Below are positions 49,641 through 59,013 of a DNA stretch of 64,000 bases, in pieces. This DNA is from Betaproteobacteria bacterium (GTDB lineage: Bacteria > Pseudomonadota > Gammaproteobacteria > Burkholderiales > SG8-39), in NCBI GenBank assembly GCA_016195915.1, contig JACPYS010000012.1, positions 1-64,000 on the forward strand, in the 5' to 3' direction. Both the position numbers and the translations under genes were made by a program. Under the pieces are notes generated by a model. The model was not told the DNA's origin. It saw only the letters and a list, made by a program, of their open reading frames with translations, and ran no database searches. Numbering within the stretch: the first letter of the stretch is position 1; every line of letters begins with the position of its first letter.

Positions 49641-50813
49641 CTACTTCGCCAGCAGCCGCATCGCCCGCTCGAGCCCGTCGACGGTGGTGGGGAACATGCG
49701 GCCGTTCATGATCTCTTTCATGATCTGCACCGACTGACGGTAGCCCCAGATCTCCTCGGGCTCGGGGTTGAGCCAGACGGCCTTGGAATAGATGTCGGTG
49801 ATGCGTTTCATCCACATCGCGCCGGCTTCCTCGTTGAAATACTCGACGCTGCCGCCGGGCTGCAGAATCTCGTAGGGACTCATCGTCGCGTCGCCCACGA
49901 AGATCAGCTTGTAGTCGTGCCCGTATTTGTGCATCAGGTCGAAGGTGCGCGTGCGCTCGGAGTGGCGGCGGCGGTTGTCCTTCCACACGAAGTCGTACAG
50001 GCAGTTGTGGAAGTAGTAGAACTCGAGGTGTTTGAACTCGGTCTTCGCCGCCGAGAAAAGTTCCTGCGCAAGCTTGACGTGGTCGTCCATCGAGCCGCCG
50101 ATGTCGAGCAGCATCAGCACCTTCACCGCGTTGTGACGCTCGGGGCGCATGTGGATGTCGAGGTAGGCCTTCTTCGCGGTGTGCTGGATGGTGTTGTCGA
50201 GATCGAGTTCCTCGGGCGAGCCGTCGCGCGCGAACTTGCGCAGCCGCCGCAAAGCGACCTTGATATTGCGCGTGCCCAGTTCGACCGAGTCGTCGAGGTT
50301 CTGGTATTCGCGCTGGTCCCATACCTTTACCGCGCTGCGGTTGCGCGATGCGGACTGGCCGATGCGAATTCCCTCGGGGTTGAAGCCGTACGCGCCGAAC
50401 GGGGATGTCCCGGCCGTGCCGATCCACTTCGAGCCGCCCTGATGCCGCCCTTTCTGCTCTTCCAGCCGTTTCTTGAGTGTCTCCATCAGCTTGTCCCAGC
50501 CGCCCAGGGATTCGATCAGTTTCTTCTCTTCGGCAGAGAGCGTCAGTTCGGCCTGTTTGAGCAGCCACTCGAGCGGAATCTGCGCCTCGATGCCTGGAAT
50601 CGTCTCCACCCCGTTCCAGAACTCCGAAAACGCGCGGTCGAACTTGTCGAAGTTCTGCTCGTCCTTTACCAGCGTGGTGCGCGACAGATAGTAGAAATCG
50701 TCGATGGAGGTGCTGATCACGCCCTTCGACATGCCCTCGAGGAGCACCAGGTACTCCTTGATGGAGACCGGCAGCCGGTGGCTTTTCAGCTTGAGGAAGA
50801 AATCGATCAGCAT
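49641..50813 (-). CDS. VWA domain (CoxE-like) protein
   Basis: A 390-aa protein of the CoxE/VWA family. N-terminal helical region (FFLKLKSHRLPVSIKEYLVL, then FWNGVETIPGIEAQIPLEWL) and a C-terminal von Willebrand A domain with the MIDAS-like motif MLLDIGGSMDDHVKL, where the canonical DxSxS is DxGGS. It forms a two-gene unit with the MoxR ATPase 28 bp upstream. Such MoxR/VWA pairs act as chaperones that insert metals or activate enzymes, as CoxD/CoxE do for CO dehydrogenase. The client is not evident; the nearby cytochromes are on the other strand. Confidence 0.88.
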   Translation of the reverse strand: MLIDFFLKLKSHRLPVSIKEYLVLLEGMSKGVISTSIDDFYYLSRTTLVKDEQNFDKFDRAFSEFWNGVETIPGIEAQIPLEWLLKQAELTLSAEEKKLIESLGGWDKLMETLKKRLEEQKGRHQGGSKWIGTAGTSPFGAYGFNPEGIRIGQSASRNRSAVKVWDQREYQNLDDSVELGTRNIKVALRRLRKFARDGSPEELDLDNTIQHTAKKAYLDIHMRPERHNAVKVLMLLDIGGSMDDHVKLAQELFSAAKTEFKHLEFYYFHNCLYDFVWKDNRRRHSERTRTFDLMHKYGHDYKLIFVGDATMSPYEILQPGGSVEYFNEEAGAMWMKRITDIYSKAVWLNPEPEEIWGYRQSVQIMKEIMNGRMFPTTVDGLERAMRLLAK

Positions 50814-50841
50814 GGCGGCGCTCCCGGCGCGCAGACCCGGT

Positions 50842-51684
50842 TCAGCGCTGCTGACGCGACATGAAAATCAGGCGCTCGAACAGGTGCACGTCCTGCTCGT
50901 TCTTGAGCAGCGCGCCGTGGAGCGGCGGCACGATGGTCTTCTTGTCCTTGGAACGCAGCGCCTCGACCGGGATGTCCTCGGCGAGCAGCAGCTTCAGCCA
51001 ATCGAGCAGTTCCGAGGTGGAGGGTTTCTTTTTCAGACCAGGCACTTCGCGCACTTCGAAGAACGCCTCCAGCGCCTCGCGCAGCAGGGTCTTCTTCAGC
51101 GTCGGATAGTGCACGTTGACGATCTTCTCCATCGTTTCCTTGTCGGGAAAGCGGATGTAGTGGAAAAAACAGCGCCGCAGGAACGCGTCGGGCAGCTCCT
51201 TTTCGTTGTTCGAGGTAATGAACACGATCGGACGCTGCCTGGCCTTGACCAGTTCCTTGGTCTCGTAGACGTAGAACTCCATGCGGTCGAGTTCGCGCAG
51301 CAGGTCGTTGGGAAACTCGATGTCCGCCTTGTCCACTTCGTCGATCAGCAGCACGACGGGCGATTCTGCCGCGAAGGCCTGCCACAGGGTGCCCTGAACG
51401 ATGTAATTGCGGATCTCGTGCACGCGCGGGTCACCGAGCTGGGAGTCGCGCAGCCGCGATACCGCGTCGTATTCGTACAGGCCCTGCTGCGCCTTGGTGG
51501 TGGACTTGATGTGCCATTCGAGCAGTGGCACGCCGAGGGATTTCGCGACCTGGACGGCGAGCATGGTCTTGCCGGTGCCCGGCTCGCCCTTGACGAGGAG
51601 CGGCCGCTGCAGGGTGATCGAGGCGTTCACCGCAAGCATCAGATCCTGGGTGGCGACATATTCGGAACTTCCGGAAAAGCGCAT
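50842..51684 (-). CDS. MoxR family AAA ATPase (CoxD-like)
   Basis: A 280-aa AAA+ ATPase: Walker A LLVKGEPGTGKTMLAVQVAK, Walker B VVLLIDEVDKADIEFPNDLL, sensor region IVFITSNNEKELPDAFLRRC and the arginine-finger end RCFFHYIRFPDKET. ATG at 51684 (MRFSGSSEYV) with GAGAG upstream is preferred over an ATG at 51714. It works with the VWA protein as a chaperone complex. C-terminal lid includes KKKPSTSELLDWLKLLLAED, characteristic of this MoxR subgroup. Confidence 0.9.
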   Translation of the reverse strand: MRFSGSSEYVATQDLMLAVNASITLQRPLLVKGEPGTGKTMLAVQVAKSLGVPLLEWHIKSTTKAQQGLYEYDAVSRLRDSQLGDPRVHEIRNYIVQGTLWQAFAAESPVVLLIDEVDKADIEFPNDLLRELDRMEFYVYETKELVKARQRPIVFITSNNEKELPDAFLRRCFFHYIRFPDKETMEKIVNVHYPTLKKTLLREALEAFFEVREVPGLKKKPSTSELLDWLKLLLAEDIPVEALRSKDKKTIVPPLHGALLKNEQDVHLFERLIFMSRQQR

Positions 51685-51805
51685 TTCGGACTCTCGAAAA
51701 GGTAAACGTCTCATTTTATCAGCCCCTCACGCCCGCGCGGTTGAGCGGCAATCCCTGTTCCGCTAAAATCCGCGATCCCTTCTGGGTTCAATTCGGACGA
51801 CGCAC

Positions 51806-52147
51806 ATGAACCTGATCTCTGCCATCGCCCGTTGCGCGGCCGGCGCTGCCCTTTTCGGCCTCGCCGGCGCTGCCGTGGGCCAGCAGCCGCAAGCCCGATC
51901 CAGCACGTTCGCGGTCAACGCTTCGATGTGCATCGGCTGCCATGGCATACCGGGTTACAAGACGGCGTATCCGGAGGTGTATCACGTACCGAAACTGGCC
52001 GGCCAGCAGCAGGCCTACATCGTTAAGGCGCTGCACGCCTACAAGTCCGGTGAGCGCATGCATGCGTCGATGCGTGGCATCGCCGCGAGCCTGAGCGACC
52101 AGGACATCGCGGATCTTGCTGCCTACTACGCAGGCGGCGGAAAATGA
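51806..52147 (+). CDS. Small class I cytochrome c
   Basis: A 113-aa periplasmic monoheme cytochrome. Signal peptide about 1-26 (ISAIARCAAGAALFGLAGAA, cut before QQPQA). Heme attachment is CIGCH in ASMCIGCHGIPGYKT and the axial Met is in ERMHASMRGIAASLSDQD. Overlaps the next cytochrome gene by 4 bp. Electron carrier, partner unknown. Confidence 0.9.
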   Translation: MNLISAIARCAAGAALFGLAGAAVGQQPQARSSTFAVNASMCIGCHGIPGYKTAYPEVYHVPKLAGQQQAYIVKALHAYKSGERMHASMRGIAASLSDQDIADLAAYYAGGGK

Positions 52148-52476
52148 ACCGGGTCGCCATCACTTTCGCCGTGGCCTGCGCGTTGGCGCTTCCCTGGTCT
52201 GTCCACGCGCGCGGCAATGTGGACAACGGCAAGAGCAAGTCGCAAGCCTGCGCCGCCTGCCACGGCCCGGAGGGCAACAAGCCGGTCGGACCCGATTTCC
52301 CGATCATCGCAGGCCAGCACGCCGATTACCTGAGCAAGGCCTTGCGGGATTACAAATCCGGTGCGCGCGCCAATCCGATCATGAAGGGATTTGCCGCATC
52401 GCTGTCGAAACAGGACATCGAGGATCTTGCGGCGTATTTCGCCGGCCAGGCCTCGCCGCTGCAGACACACCGCTAG
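52144..52476 (+). CDS. Small class I cytochrome c (c4/c5 half-like)
   Basis: A 110-aa monoheme cytochrome with signal MNRVAITFAVACALALPWSV and heme motif CAACH in SKSQACAACHGPEGNKPVGP; axial Met probably in NPIMKGFAASLSKQD. It and the previous protein share the terminal LSxQDIxDLAAYYAG/F pattern and together resemble the two halves of a diheme cytochrome c4, here as two genes. Converges with the DUF1841 pseudogene. Confidence 0.9.
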   Translation: MNRVAITFAVACALALPWSVHARGNVDNGKSKSQACAACHGPEGNKPVGPDFPIIAGQHADYLSKALRDYKSGARANPIMKGFAASLSKQDIEDLAAYFAGQASPLQTHR

Positions 52477-52898
52477 CTCGCGCGTTCGAGGCAATCCAGG
52501 TAAGCCGAGGCGTCCGGCGGGGCGCGGTCCTTTTGCGCCCGCCACACCATTTCGGCGAGGCAGTCGATCGCCGCATGCAGCGCGGCGTGACGGTCAGCCG
52601 CCTTCAGCGCGATGCGAGCAAAACGCTCGCGCACGCCCGCCGGCTGGTCGATGGTCAACTGCTCTTCCAGCGCGACGTGCAGGCTCAGGTGCAGGAAGGG
52701 ATTGGTCTCGCCGAGTTCCGGGAAATACTCCTGATCGCGGAAACGCTACGGCGCGTCGAGAACGCGATGATATTCAGGATGCAGCAGGATGACGCCGAGC
52801 GCGATGGTCTCCATCCCGGCGAGCGGTTCGCTGCCGCGGTATTTGCGCCAGGTCTCGAAGAACAATGCCCTGACCTGCTCGCGTGAGGGGTTGAACAT
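52473..52898 (-). pseudogene. DUF1841 family gene interrupted by an in-frame amber codon
   Basis: From ATG at 52898 the frame reads MFNPSREQVRALFFETWRKY and on to HPEYHRVLDAP, then TAG (52746-52748), then without any shift RFRDQEYFPELGETNPFLHL through to AYLDCLERAS. Both halves belong to the DUF1841 family, usually a single chain of about 140 aa, and the total is 141 codons. A single base change explains the stop. It is either a fresh nonsense mutation, a sequencing error or read-through. Function of the family is unknown. Located 4 bp from the end of nth. Confidence 0.8.
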
Positions 52899-52901
52899 CG
52901 C

Positions 52902-53537
52902 CTAGGCGGGGGTTTTCGGTTTGAATTCGCACCATTCGCGGATCGCGCACTCCGGGCACCGGGGTTTGCGCGCGAGGCAGACGTAGCGGCCGTGCAGGAT
53001 CAGCCAGTGGTGCGCATCGCGGGCGAATCCGGCCGGAGTGAACCTGACCAGCTTCCGTTCGACGTCGAGCGGCGTTTTGCCGGGGGCCAGACCCGTGCGG
53101 TTCGCGACGCGAAAGATATGCGTGTCCACCGCGATCGTGGGCTGGCCGAAGGCCGTGTTGAGGACCACGTTCGCCGTCTTGCGGCCCACGCCCGGAAGGC
53201 GCTCGAGGGCATCGCGGGTATCGGGAACCTCGCCGCGGTGTTCTGCGAGCAGGATCTCCGAGAGTCCGACCACGTTCTTCGCTTTGGTGCGAAACAGGCC
53301 AATGGTGCGGATCCGCGGTTCGAGTCCGGCGACGCCGAGCTCCACCATCCTGCGCGGCGTGTTCGCGAGGCGGAACAGCCCTTCGGTTACCGCGTTGACT
53401 GATTTGTCCGTCGCCTGTGCCGAGAGCACCACAGCCACGAGCAACTCGTAGGGCGTGGAGTAGTGCAACTCGGTCACCGGGTGCGGATTCAATTCCTTCA
53501 GACGGGTGAAGATTGCGGTGCGTTTGGCAGGAGTCAA
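52902..53537 (-). CDS. nth: Endonuclease III
   Basis: A 211-aa base-excision-repair DNA glycosylase/AP lyase. Helix-hairpin-helix with catalytic Lys in [20 protein letters not shown] and catalytic Asp in [17 protein letters not shown]; [4Fe-4S] cysteines in [20 protein letters not shown] at 53537 overlaps the ferredoxin stop (TTGA) and yields the normal family start [13 protein letters not shown]; a longer frame continuing into the ferredoxin region is spurious. The gene order pyrD-ferredoxin-nth on one strand is tight, 4-bp overlaps throughout. Confidence 0.95.
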   Translation of the reverse strand: MTPAKRTAIFTRLKELNPHPVTELHYSTPYELLVAVVLSAQATDKSVNAVTEGLFRLANTPRRMVELGVAGLEPRIRTIGLFRTKAKNVVGLSEILLAEHRGEVPDTRDALERLPGVGRKTANVVLNTAFGQPTIAVDTHIFRVANRTGLAPGKTPLDVERKLVRFTPAGFARDAHHWLILHGRYVCLARKPRCPECAIREWCEFKPKTPA

Positions 53538-53926
53538 GAATTCACCTTGGGTCCCGTGGCCCGCCGGGCCCGCACGCGTTCGATTGCGGCGGCGACCGAC
53601 GCGCGGCGCGCCGCACGCGCACCGCTTCCGCGAAGCAAAGGGCGTGACGTTTCGTCCTGCAGGCGCAATTTGCGCCGTATGCCGCGCTGCTTCGCTGCGC
53701 GTGCATCGGCGGCGGTCCAGGGCCGGAGCGCGGGCGGGGGCAGCATCGCGATGCAGTCCACCGGGCACGGCGGCAGGCACAATTCGCATCCGGTGCAATA
53801 TTCGACGATCACGGTATGCATCAGCTGGTCGGCGCCGACAATGGCATCCACGGGACACGCGCGAATGCAGCGCGTGCAGCCGATGCAGCGTTCCTCGTCG
53901 ATCAGTGCAACCGCCGTACGCTTCAT
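53534..53926 (-). CDS. RnfB-like ferredoxin with two 4Fe-4S clusters
   Basis: A 130-aa protein. Two cluster motifs: [20 protein letters not shown] and [20 protein letters not shown], the arrangement of the RnfB/RsxB ferredoxin domain, but without its N-terminal membrane helix. The C-terminal third is Arg/Ala-rich and basic. ATGA overlap with pyrD and TTGA overlap with nth. In many beta- and gammaproteobacteria an RnfB gene precedes nth, so this is probably a shortened relative supplying electrons, perhaps for Fe-S proteins. Confidence 0.88.
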   Translation of the reverse strand: MKRTAVALIDEERCIGCTRCIRACPVDAIVGADQLMHTVIVEYCTGCELCLPPCPVDCIAMLPPPALRPWTAADARAAKQRGIRRKLRLQDETSRPLLRGSGARAARRASVAAAIERVRARRATGPKVNS

Positions 53927-54960
53927 GCGTTCGTGGTCGCAGGCTCCGCGGCGATCGCGCCGACGCATTCTGCGATGAGTCCCGGACCGCGGTAAATGAG
54001 TCCGGTATACAGTTGCACAAGACTCGCGCCGGCGCGGATCTTTCCCGCAGCATCTTCTCCGGTGAGGATGCCGCCCGCGCCGATGAGCGGGACGGAACCC
54101 CCGGTTTCGCGCACCAGTTTCGCGAGCACTCCATTGGCCCGGTTGCGGATCGGTGCGCCCGAGAGGCCTCCCGCTTCCTGGCCATGCTGCATGCCTTCGA
54201 CCCCTTCGCGCGAAAGCGAGGTATTGGTCGCGATGACAGCATCGAGCGCATGTTCCGCCACCGCGGCGGCGACGTCATGAATCTGCGAGTCCTCGAGATC
54301 CGGGGCGATCTTGAGTGCGAGCGGCACGCGCCGGCTGGTGACCCGAGCAAGCCTGTCGCGCACGGTGCAAATCCGTCCGAGCAGGGCATCGAGCTCTGTG
54401 CTCGCCTGCAGGGCGCGCAGTCCCCTGGTATTGGGCGAGGACACGTTTATAGTGACGTAACTCGCGTACTCGTAGACGCCTTCGAGGCACAGGCAGTAGT
54501 CGTCCGCAGCGCGCTCGATGGGCGTGTCGAAATTCTTTCCAATGTTGATGCCGAGAATGCCGCGGTAGCGCGCGCGGGAAAGATTGGCGCGAAATGCGTC
54601 CAACCCGACGTTGTTGAATCCAAACCGGTTGATCAGCGCATTCGCGCGAGGCAGGCGGAAAAGCCTCGGACGCGGGTTGCCCGGCTGGGGGCGCGGAGTG
54701 ACCGTTCCGACTTCGATGAAGCCGAAGCCGAGCGTAGCGAGGGTGTCGATGTGATCGGCATTCTTGTCCAGTCCCGCCGCGAGACCGACCGGATTGGGAA
54801 ACAGGAACCCCATCGCGCGCACCGGGCAGAACCCCCCACGCGAGGTCAGCAGTCCGAGCACTCCGACGCCGCCAAGCAGATCGGCGCTCCACAGCGTGAC
54901 ACGATGCGCCGTTTCCGGATCGAGCGAAAATAGTAGCGGGCGCGCCAACTCGTAGAGCAT
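53923..54960 (-). CDS. pyrD: Dihydroorotate dehydrogenase (quinone), class 2
   Basis: A 345-aa FMN enzyme of pyrimidine synthesis. The amphipathic quinone-binding N-terminus [20 protein letters not shown] is followed by [20 protein letters not shown], the class 2 catalytic-Ser motif [25 protein letters not shown] and the phosphate-binding [14 protein letters not shown]. Membrane-associated, reduces ubiquinone. First gene of the pyrD-ferredoxin-nth unit, divergent from the sorbosone-dehydrogenase-like gene. Confidence 0.95.
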   Translation of the reverse strand: MLYELARPLLFSLDPETAHRVTLWSADLLGGVGVLGLLTSRGGFCPVRAMGFLFPNPVGLAAGLDKNADHIDTLATLGFGFIEVGTVTPRPQPGNPRPRLFRLPRANALINRFGFNNVGLDAFRANLSRARYRGILGINIGKNFDTPIERAADDYCLCLEGVYEYASYVTINVSSPNTRGLRALQASTELDALLGRICTVRDRLARVTSRRVPLALKIAPDLEDSQIHDVAAAVAEHALDAVIATNTSLSREGVEGMQHGQEAGGLSGAPIRNRANGVLAKLVRETGGSVPLIGAGGILTGEDAAGKIRAGASLVQLYTGLIYRGPGLIAECVGAIAAEPATTNA

Positions 54961-55034
54961 GACGGCATTCTAATGGCGGCCCCGGCAGCCCGGGGGGCGG
55001 GCGGATTCGCTGCACTGCGGCATAAAAATCGTGA

Positions 55035-55063
55035 TTGCAAGAGTACGTGCTTCCGTGTAATTT
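55035..55063 (+). promoter_or_regulatory. Predicted sigma70 promoter of the sorbosone dehydrogenase-like gene
   Basis: TTGCAA (55035-55040) and TAATTT (55058-55063) with a 17-bp spacer, 30 bp before the ATG at 55093. Confidence 0.5.
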
Positions 55064-55092
55064 TCGCCGCCTTAACCGGGAGGACCCAAAAC

Positions 55093-56316
55093 ATGATCAA
55101 GTTCGCCTTCGCGACCGCCACGCTCGCCTTCTCCGTCAGCTTTGCGTTGGCGCAGGACAAGCCCGCGCCTCCGCCCATGTGGCAGCAGGGCAGGCCAGCC
55201 TCGCTGGCGGATTCGAAGCTCGCGCCGAATCCGGGCAAGATGACCGAAACGCAGGCGAGCGAAGTTCCGCTCGACAAGCTGAAGCTGCCGAAAGGTTTCA
55301 AGGTCGAGGTCTGGGCCGCAGGACTGGTCGGCGGGCGCGCGATGGCGTTCAGCGACTCCGGCAAGAAGATTTACGTCGGAACGCGCGGCATCGGACGCGT
55401 CTACGAGGTCACCGACGCGGGCGACAAGCGGACCGTGCGCGTGGTCGTGGACAAGCTGAACCAGCCTTCCGGGGTCGCGTTCCAGGGTGGCTCGCTCTAT
55501 GTAATGGCGATCGACAAGGTGCTTCGCTACGACGGCATCGAGGATAAGCCGAGCGGCGCGCCCGTGGACATGACCAAGGCGTTCGACCTGCCTCCGGAGC
55601 AACACCACAACTGGAAGTATCTCGCCTTCGGCCCGGACAAGAAGCTCTACGTGCCTTTCGGCGGACCCTGCAACATCTGCGAACCGCCGACCAAGGAATA
55701 CGCGCAGTTGCGCCGCTACAATCCCGACGGCACGGGCAAGGAAGTGATCGCCACCGGAATCCGCAACACACAGGGTTTCGACTGGCATCCCAAGACGGGC
55801 GAGATCTGGTTTACCGATCACGGCCGCGATTGGCTGGGCGACAACGGTCCCGAAGACGAACTCAATCGCATCTCGAAGCCCGGGCTGTTCTTCGGCTTTC
55901 CGTACTGCCACGCCAAAGGGATTCCTGACCCGGACGTCGCCAAAGGGAAGAAGGACGCCTGCAAGGACGTGACGCTGCCGGTGACCACGATGGGCCCGCA
56001 CGCCGCTGTGATGGGCATCAAGTTTTACACCGGCGACATGTTCCCCAAGGAATACCAGGGCGTGGCGTTCATCGCGCGCAAGGGGTCGTGGAACCGGACG
56101 AAGAAGTTCGGCTACGACGTGGTGACGGTAAAGGCGACCGCGGACGGCAAGAATCCGAAGATCACGCCGTTCATGACGGGCTTCATGGACCCGAAGGCGA
56201 ACTCGTTCTGGGGCCGGCCAGCATACATCTCGCAGCTGAAGGACGGCTCGCTGCTGGTTTCCGATGAGCAGCTGGGCGTCATCTACCGCATCTCCTACGG
56301 CGCGCCGAAGAAATAA
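55093..56316 (+). CDS. Sorbosone dehydrogenase/PQQ-type beta-propeller protein
   Basis: A 407-aa periplasmic beta-propeller of the L-sorbosone dehydrogenase/soluble glucose dehydrogenase family. Signal peptide KFAFATATLAFSVSFALAQ at the start. Propeller motifs: LPKGFKVEVWAAGLVGGRAM, GIRNTQGFDWHPKTGEIWFT, DHGRDWLGDNGPEDELNRI, MGPHAAVMGIKFYTGDMFP and KDGSLLVSDEQLGVIYRI. Likely PQQ-dependent sugar or alcohol oxidation, passing electrons to the cytochrome encoded directly after it (GTG immediately follows its stop). ATG at 55093 is the only one fitting the signal. Confidence 0.88.
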   Translation: MIKFAFATATLAFSVSFALAQDKPAPPPMWQQGRPASLADSKLAPNPGKMTETQASEVPLDKLKLPKGFKVEVWAAGLVGGRAMAFSDSGKKIYVGTRGIGRVYEVTDAGDKRTVRVVVDKLNQPSGVAFQGGSLYVMAIDKVLRYDGIEDKPSGAPVDMTKAFDLPPEQHHNWKYLAFGPDKKLYVPFGGPCNICEPPTKEYAQLRRYNPDGTGKEVIATGIRNTQGFDWHPKTGEIWFTDHGRDWLGDNGPEDELNRISKPGLFFGFPYCHAKGIPDPDVAKGKKDACKDVTLPVTTMGPHAAVMGIKFYTGDMFPKEYQGVAFIARKGSWNRTKKFGYDVVTVKATADGKNPKITPFMTGFMDPKANSFWGRPAYISQLKDGSLLVSDEQLGVIYRISYGAPKK

Positions 56317-56886
56317 GTGCTTCGCTCTGCATCGGGGCGGTGGGCTCTGCTCGCCGCCCTTTTTATTTCAGGCGCCCAGGCCCAGCTGGAGGAAAGGGTC
56401 AAAGCCTGCGCTGCCTGTCACGGGCCGGACGGCAATTCCGTGACGGCCGGGATTCCCTCCATCGCGGCGCAGCCGAAGATCTTCACGGAGAATTACCTCG
56501 TCATGACGCGCGAGGGTATCCGTGGCAATGACGCCATGCAGGGATTGCTCAAGAGCGTGCCTGATCGAGAAATCGTGGCGCTCGCGGTATATTTCTCGAA
56601 GCTGACGGCCAGGAAGCCCGACGGCGCTGTGGACAAGACACTTTTTGCGCGTGGCAAGCAGGTAGCCGCGCAGAACAGATGTGCCACCTGCCACGAGCGC
56701 GATTTCCGCGGCCGCGAGCAGATGCCGCGCCTCGCAGGACAGCGCGAGGATTTCCTCGCCGAAGCGATGCTCGCCTACCGCCAGTATCGGCGCCCCGGAG
56801 GCGATACCCTCATGGCCGCCGCGCTCTACGGAATTTCCGAGCCCGACCTGAAAGCGCTCGCGCACTACCTGTCGCGTGTGAAGTGA
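56317..56886 (+). CDS. Diheme cytochrome c (c4-like)
   Basis: A 189-aa secreted cytochrome with two heme motifs, CAACH (KACAACHGPDGNSV) and CATCH (NRCATCHERDFRGRE), and axial Met candidates in GNDAMQGLL and DTLMAAALYG. GTG at 56317 begins directly after the stop of the propeller protein, so the two are coupled, as expected for a dehydrogenase and its electron acceptor. Signal peptide about 1-22. Confidence 0.9.
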   Translation: MLRSASGRWALLAALFISGAQAQLEERVKACAACHGPDGNSVTAGIPSIAAQPKIFTENYLVMTREGIRGNDAMQGLLKSVPDREIVALAVYFSKLTARKPDGAVDKTLFARGKQVAAQNRCATCHERDFRGREQMPRLAGQREDFLAEAMLAYRQYRRPGGDTLMAAALYGISEPDLKALAHYLSRVK

Positions 56887-56920
56887 GCGTGAAAGGGGAT
56901 GTGAGCGCGCCTGTTTCTCC

Positions 56921-58027
56921 TTGACCGAACTTTCGCAACTCGAAACTCCTTGCCTCGTTCTCGAGCGTGGCAGGCTCGCCGCGAACGCGGCGCGCCTGCG
57001 GCGGCGTCTCGCGGAACTCGGGGTGCCTTTGCGGTTGCACGTCAAGACGGCGAAATCGCTCGAGGTGATCGATTTCGTGCTGGGCGGCGCGAAAGCGCCG
57101 ATCACCGTCTCTACATTGAAGGAAGCCGAGCAGTTCTTCGACGCGGGATACCGCGACATCCTGTACGCTGTGGGATTCGCAAAGCACAAGCTGCCGCGTG
57201 CACGGGCCCTCGCGGCGCGCGGCGCGAACCTGACGCTGCTCGTCGACAGCGTCGAGGTGGCCGGGGATATCGGCGGTTTTCCGGTCCTGATCGAAATCGA
57301 CACCGACGGGCACCGCGCCGGCGTAAAGCCGGAGGACGAAACGCAACTCGTCGCGATCGCGCGCGCGCTCGAGGTCGCGGGCAGTATTGCGGCCGGAGTG
57401 ATGACCCACGCTGGCGGCTCGTACGACTGCGGCAGTGTCGAAGAGATCGCAGCCATGGCGGAGCGCGAACGCGTTGGCGCGGTCGCGGCAGCGCAGGCGC
57501 TGCGGCGCGCCGGATTCGCGGCGCCGACGGTCAGCGTCGGCTCCACGCCCACCGCTACGTACGCGCGCAACCTCGCGGGCGTCACCGAAGTGCGCGCCGG
57601 CGTGTTCGTGTTCTTCGATCTCGTCATGGCGGGCATCGACGTTTGCCGGCAGGAAGACATCGCCCTTTCGGTGCTCGCTACGGTCATCGGACATCGCGCG
57701 GATCGGGGCTGGATTCTCGTCGATGCCGGCTGGATGGCGATGTCGCGCGACCGTGGCACGGCGAAGCAGCGCATCGACCAGGGCTACGGGGTGGTGTGCG
57801 ACCTCGACGGGCACGCGTTGGATGATCTCATTTTGACCGATGCCAACCAGGAGCACGGCATCGTCGCCCGGCGCACCGGCGGCACGCCACCCGAGTTGCC
57901 GGTCGGCGCGCGCCTGCGAATTCTGCCCAACCACGCCTGTGCCACTGGCGCGCAGCATGAGGCCTATTACACCGTGCACGGCAGTCGCGAAGTCGTGGCC
58001 GTGTGGAAGCGCTTTTCGGGCTGGTAG
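56921..58027 (+). CDS. DSD1-type PLP enzyme (D-threonine aldolase/D-serine dehydratase-like)
   Basis: A 368-aa fold-III (alanine-racemase-like) PLP enzyme. The PLP Lys lies in PLRLHVKTAKSLEVIDF, substrate loop in VGSTPTATYARNLAGVTEVR, and the metal-binding His/Cys pair of D-serine dehydratase in RILPNHACATGAQHE. TTG at 56921 begins with LSQLETPCLVLERG, the usual family start. It would cleave or dehydrate a D-hydroxy amino acid. The gene stands 34 bp after the cytochrome gene. Confidence 0.85.
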   Translation: MTELSQLETPCLVLERGRLAANAARLRRRLAELGVPLRLHVKTAKSLEVIDFVLGGAKAPITVSTLKEAEQFFDAGYRDILYAVGFAKHKLPRARALAARGANLTLLVDSVEVAGDIGGFPVLIEIDTDGHRAGVKPEDETQLVAIARALEVAGSIAAGVMTHAGGSYDCGSVEEIAAMAERERVGAVAAAQALRRAGFAAPTVSVGSTPTATYARNLAGVTEVRAGVFVFFDLVMAGIDVCRQEDIALSVLATVIGHRADRGWILVDAGWMAMSRDRGTAKQRIDQGYGVVCDLDGHALDDLILTDANQEHGIVARRTGGTPPELPVGARLRILPNHACATGAQHEAYYTVHGSREVVAVWKRFSGW

Positions 58028-58151
58028 GGGGCGGGCGGCACTTGCCTTAACGGAGCAATTGCGAGCACCATCGCCTCCGATACGGCTGACTGCGGGCGCC
58101 CCAAATGCGACATCAACCCGGATACCACATCCAGAATTGCAGGAGATCGGC

Positions 58152-58889
58152 ATGGCAAAAAAATTGGCTTACGTGACAGGCGGTATGGGTGGGATCGGCA
58201 GCTCAATCTGCCAGCGGCTGCACAGGGACGGTTTTACCGTGATTGCGGGGTGCGGCCCGAGTCGCGACTGGCAGAAATGGCTGGACGAGCAGAAGACCTT
58301 GGGTTACAGCTTTCACGCCTCGGTGGGCAATGTTGCGGACTGGGACTCGACGCTGGCTGCCTTCGCCAGGACGAAGGCCGAGTTCGGTCCGGTCGACGTG
58401 CTGGTGAACAACGCCGGCATCACGCGTGACCGGATGTTCCTGAAGATGACCCGCGAGGATTGGGACGCGGTGATCGACACCAACCTGAACAGCATGTTCA
58501 ACGTCACCAAGCAGGTGGTGGCGGAGATGGTCGAACGCCGCTGGGGCCGCATCATCCAGATCTCCTCGGTCAACGGAGAGAAGGGCCAGGCCGGCCAGAC
58601 CAACTATTCCGCCGCCAAGGCCGGCATGCACGGTTTCACGATGGCCCTGGCGCAGGAAATGGCTTCCAAGGGTGTGACGGTCAACACCGTCAGCCCCGGC
58701 TACATCGGCACCGACATGGTCCGCGCCATGAAGCCCGAAGTGCTCGAGAAGATCGTGGCCACGATCCCAGTCAAGCGCCTGGGTACGCCCGAAGAAATCG
58801 CCGCAATCGTGGCCTGGCTGGCGGGGGAGGATTCGGGCTTTACCACCGGAGCCGACTTCAGTTGTAACGGCGGCCTGCACATGGGGTGA
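58152..58889 (+). CDS. phaB: Acetoacetyl-CoA reductase-like SDR (PhaB type)
   Basis: A 245-aa classical SDR: NADP motif YVTGGMGGIGSSICQRLH, VLVNNAGITRDRMFLKMTRE, catalytic Ser in IIQISSVNGEKGQ and Tyr/Lys in TNYSAAKAGMHGF, then SPGYIGTDMVRAMKPEV. The GGMGGIG and NGEKGQAGQTNYS segments are those of PhaB, which makes (R)-3-hydroxybutyryl-CoA for polyhydroxybutyrate. AGGAG precedes the ATG at 58152. Unlike the SDR at 2618-3214 it is complete. No phaA or phaC is nearby. Confidence 0.88.
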   Translation: MAKKLAYVTGGMGGIGSSICQRLHRDGFTVIAGCGPSRDWQKWLDEQKTLGYSFHASVGNVADWDSTLAAFARTKAEFGPVDVLVNNAGITRDRMFLKMTREDWDAVIDTNLNSMFNVTKQVVAEMVERRWGRIIQISSVNGEKGQAGQTNYSAAKAGMHGFTMALAQEMASKGVTVNTVSPGYIGTDMVRAMKPEVLEKIVATIPVKRLGTPEEIAAIVAWLAGEDSGFTTGADFSCNGGLHMG

Positions 58890-59013
58890 TATTCAGCTTC
58901 GGGGCAATGCGGAACAGGATCTTCCTGACCGCTGGATCCCGGCGCGCGGGGTGGAGAACTCAGGCAACAATTGAAGCGCGTTCATCCGGAATGCGATCTG
59001 CTAAGCTGAATCC

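Noticed and set aside
52746-52748. Amber codon as pyrrolysine, given the corrinoid methyltransferases in the window
   Set aside because: The methyltransferases here contain no internal TAG, no pyl genes are visible, and TAG is used as a normal stop elsewhere (for example nth and the beta-N nitrile hydratase gene).
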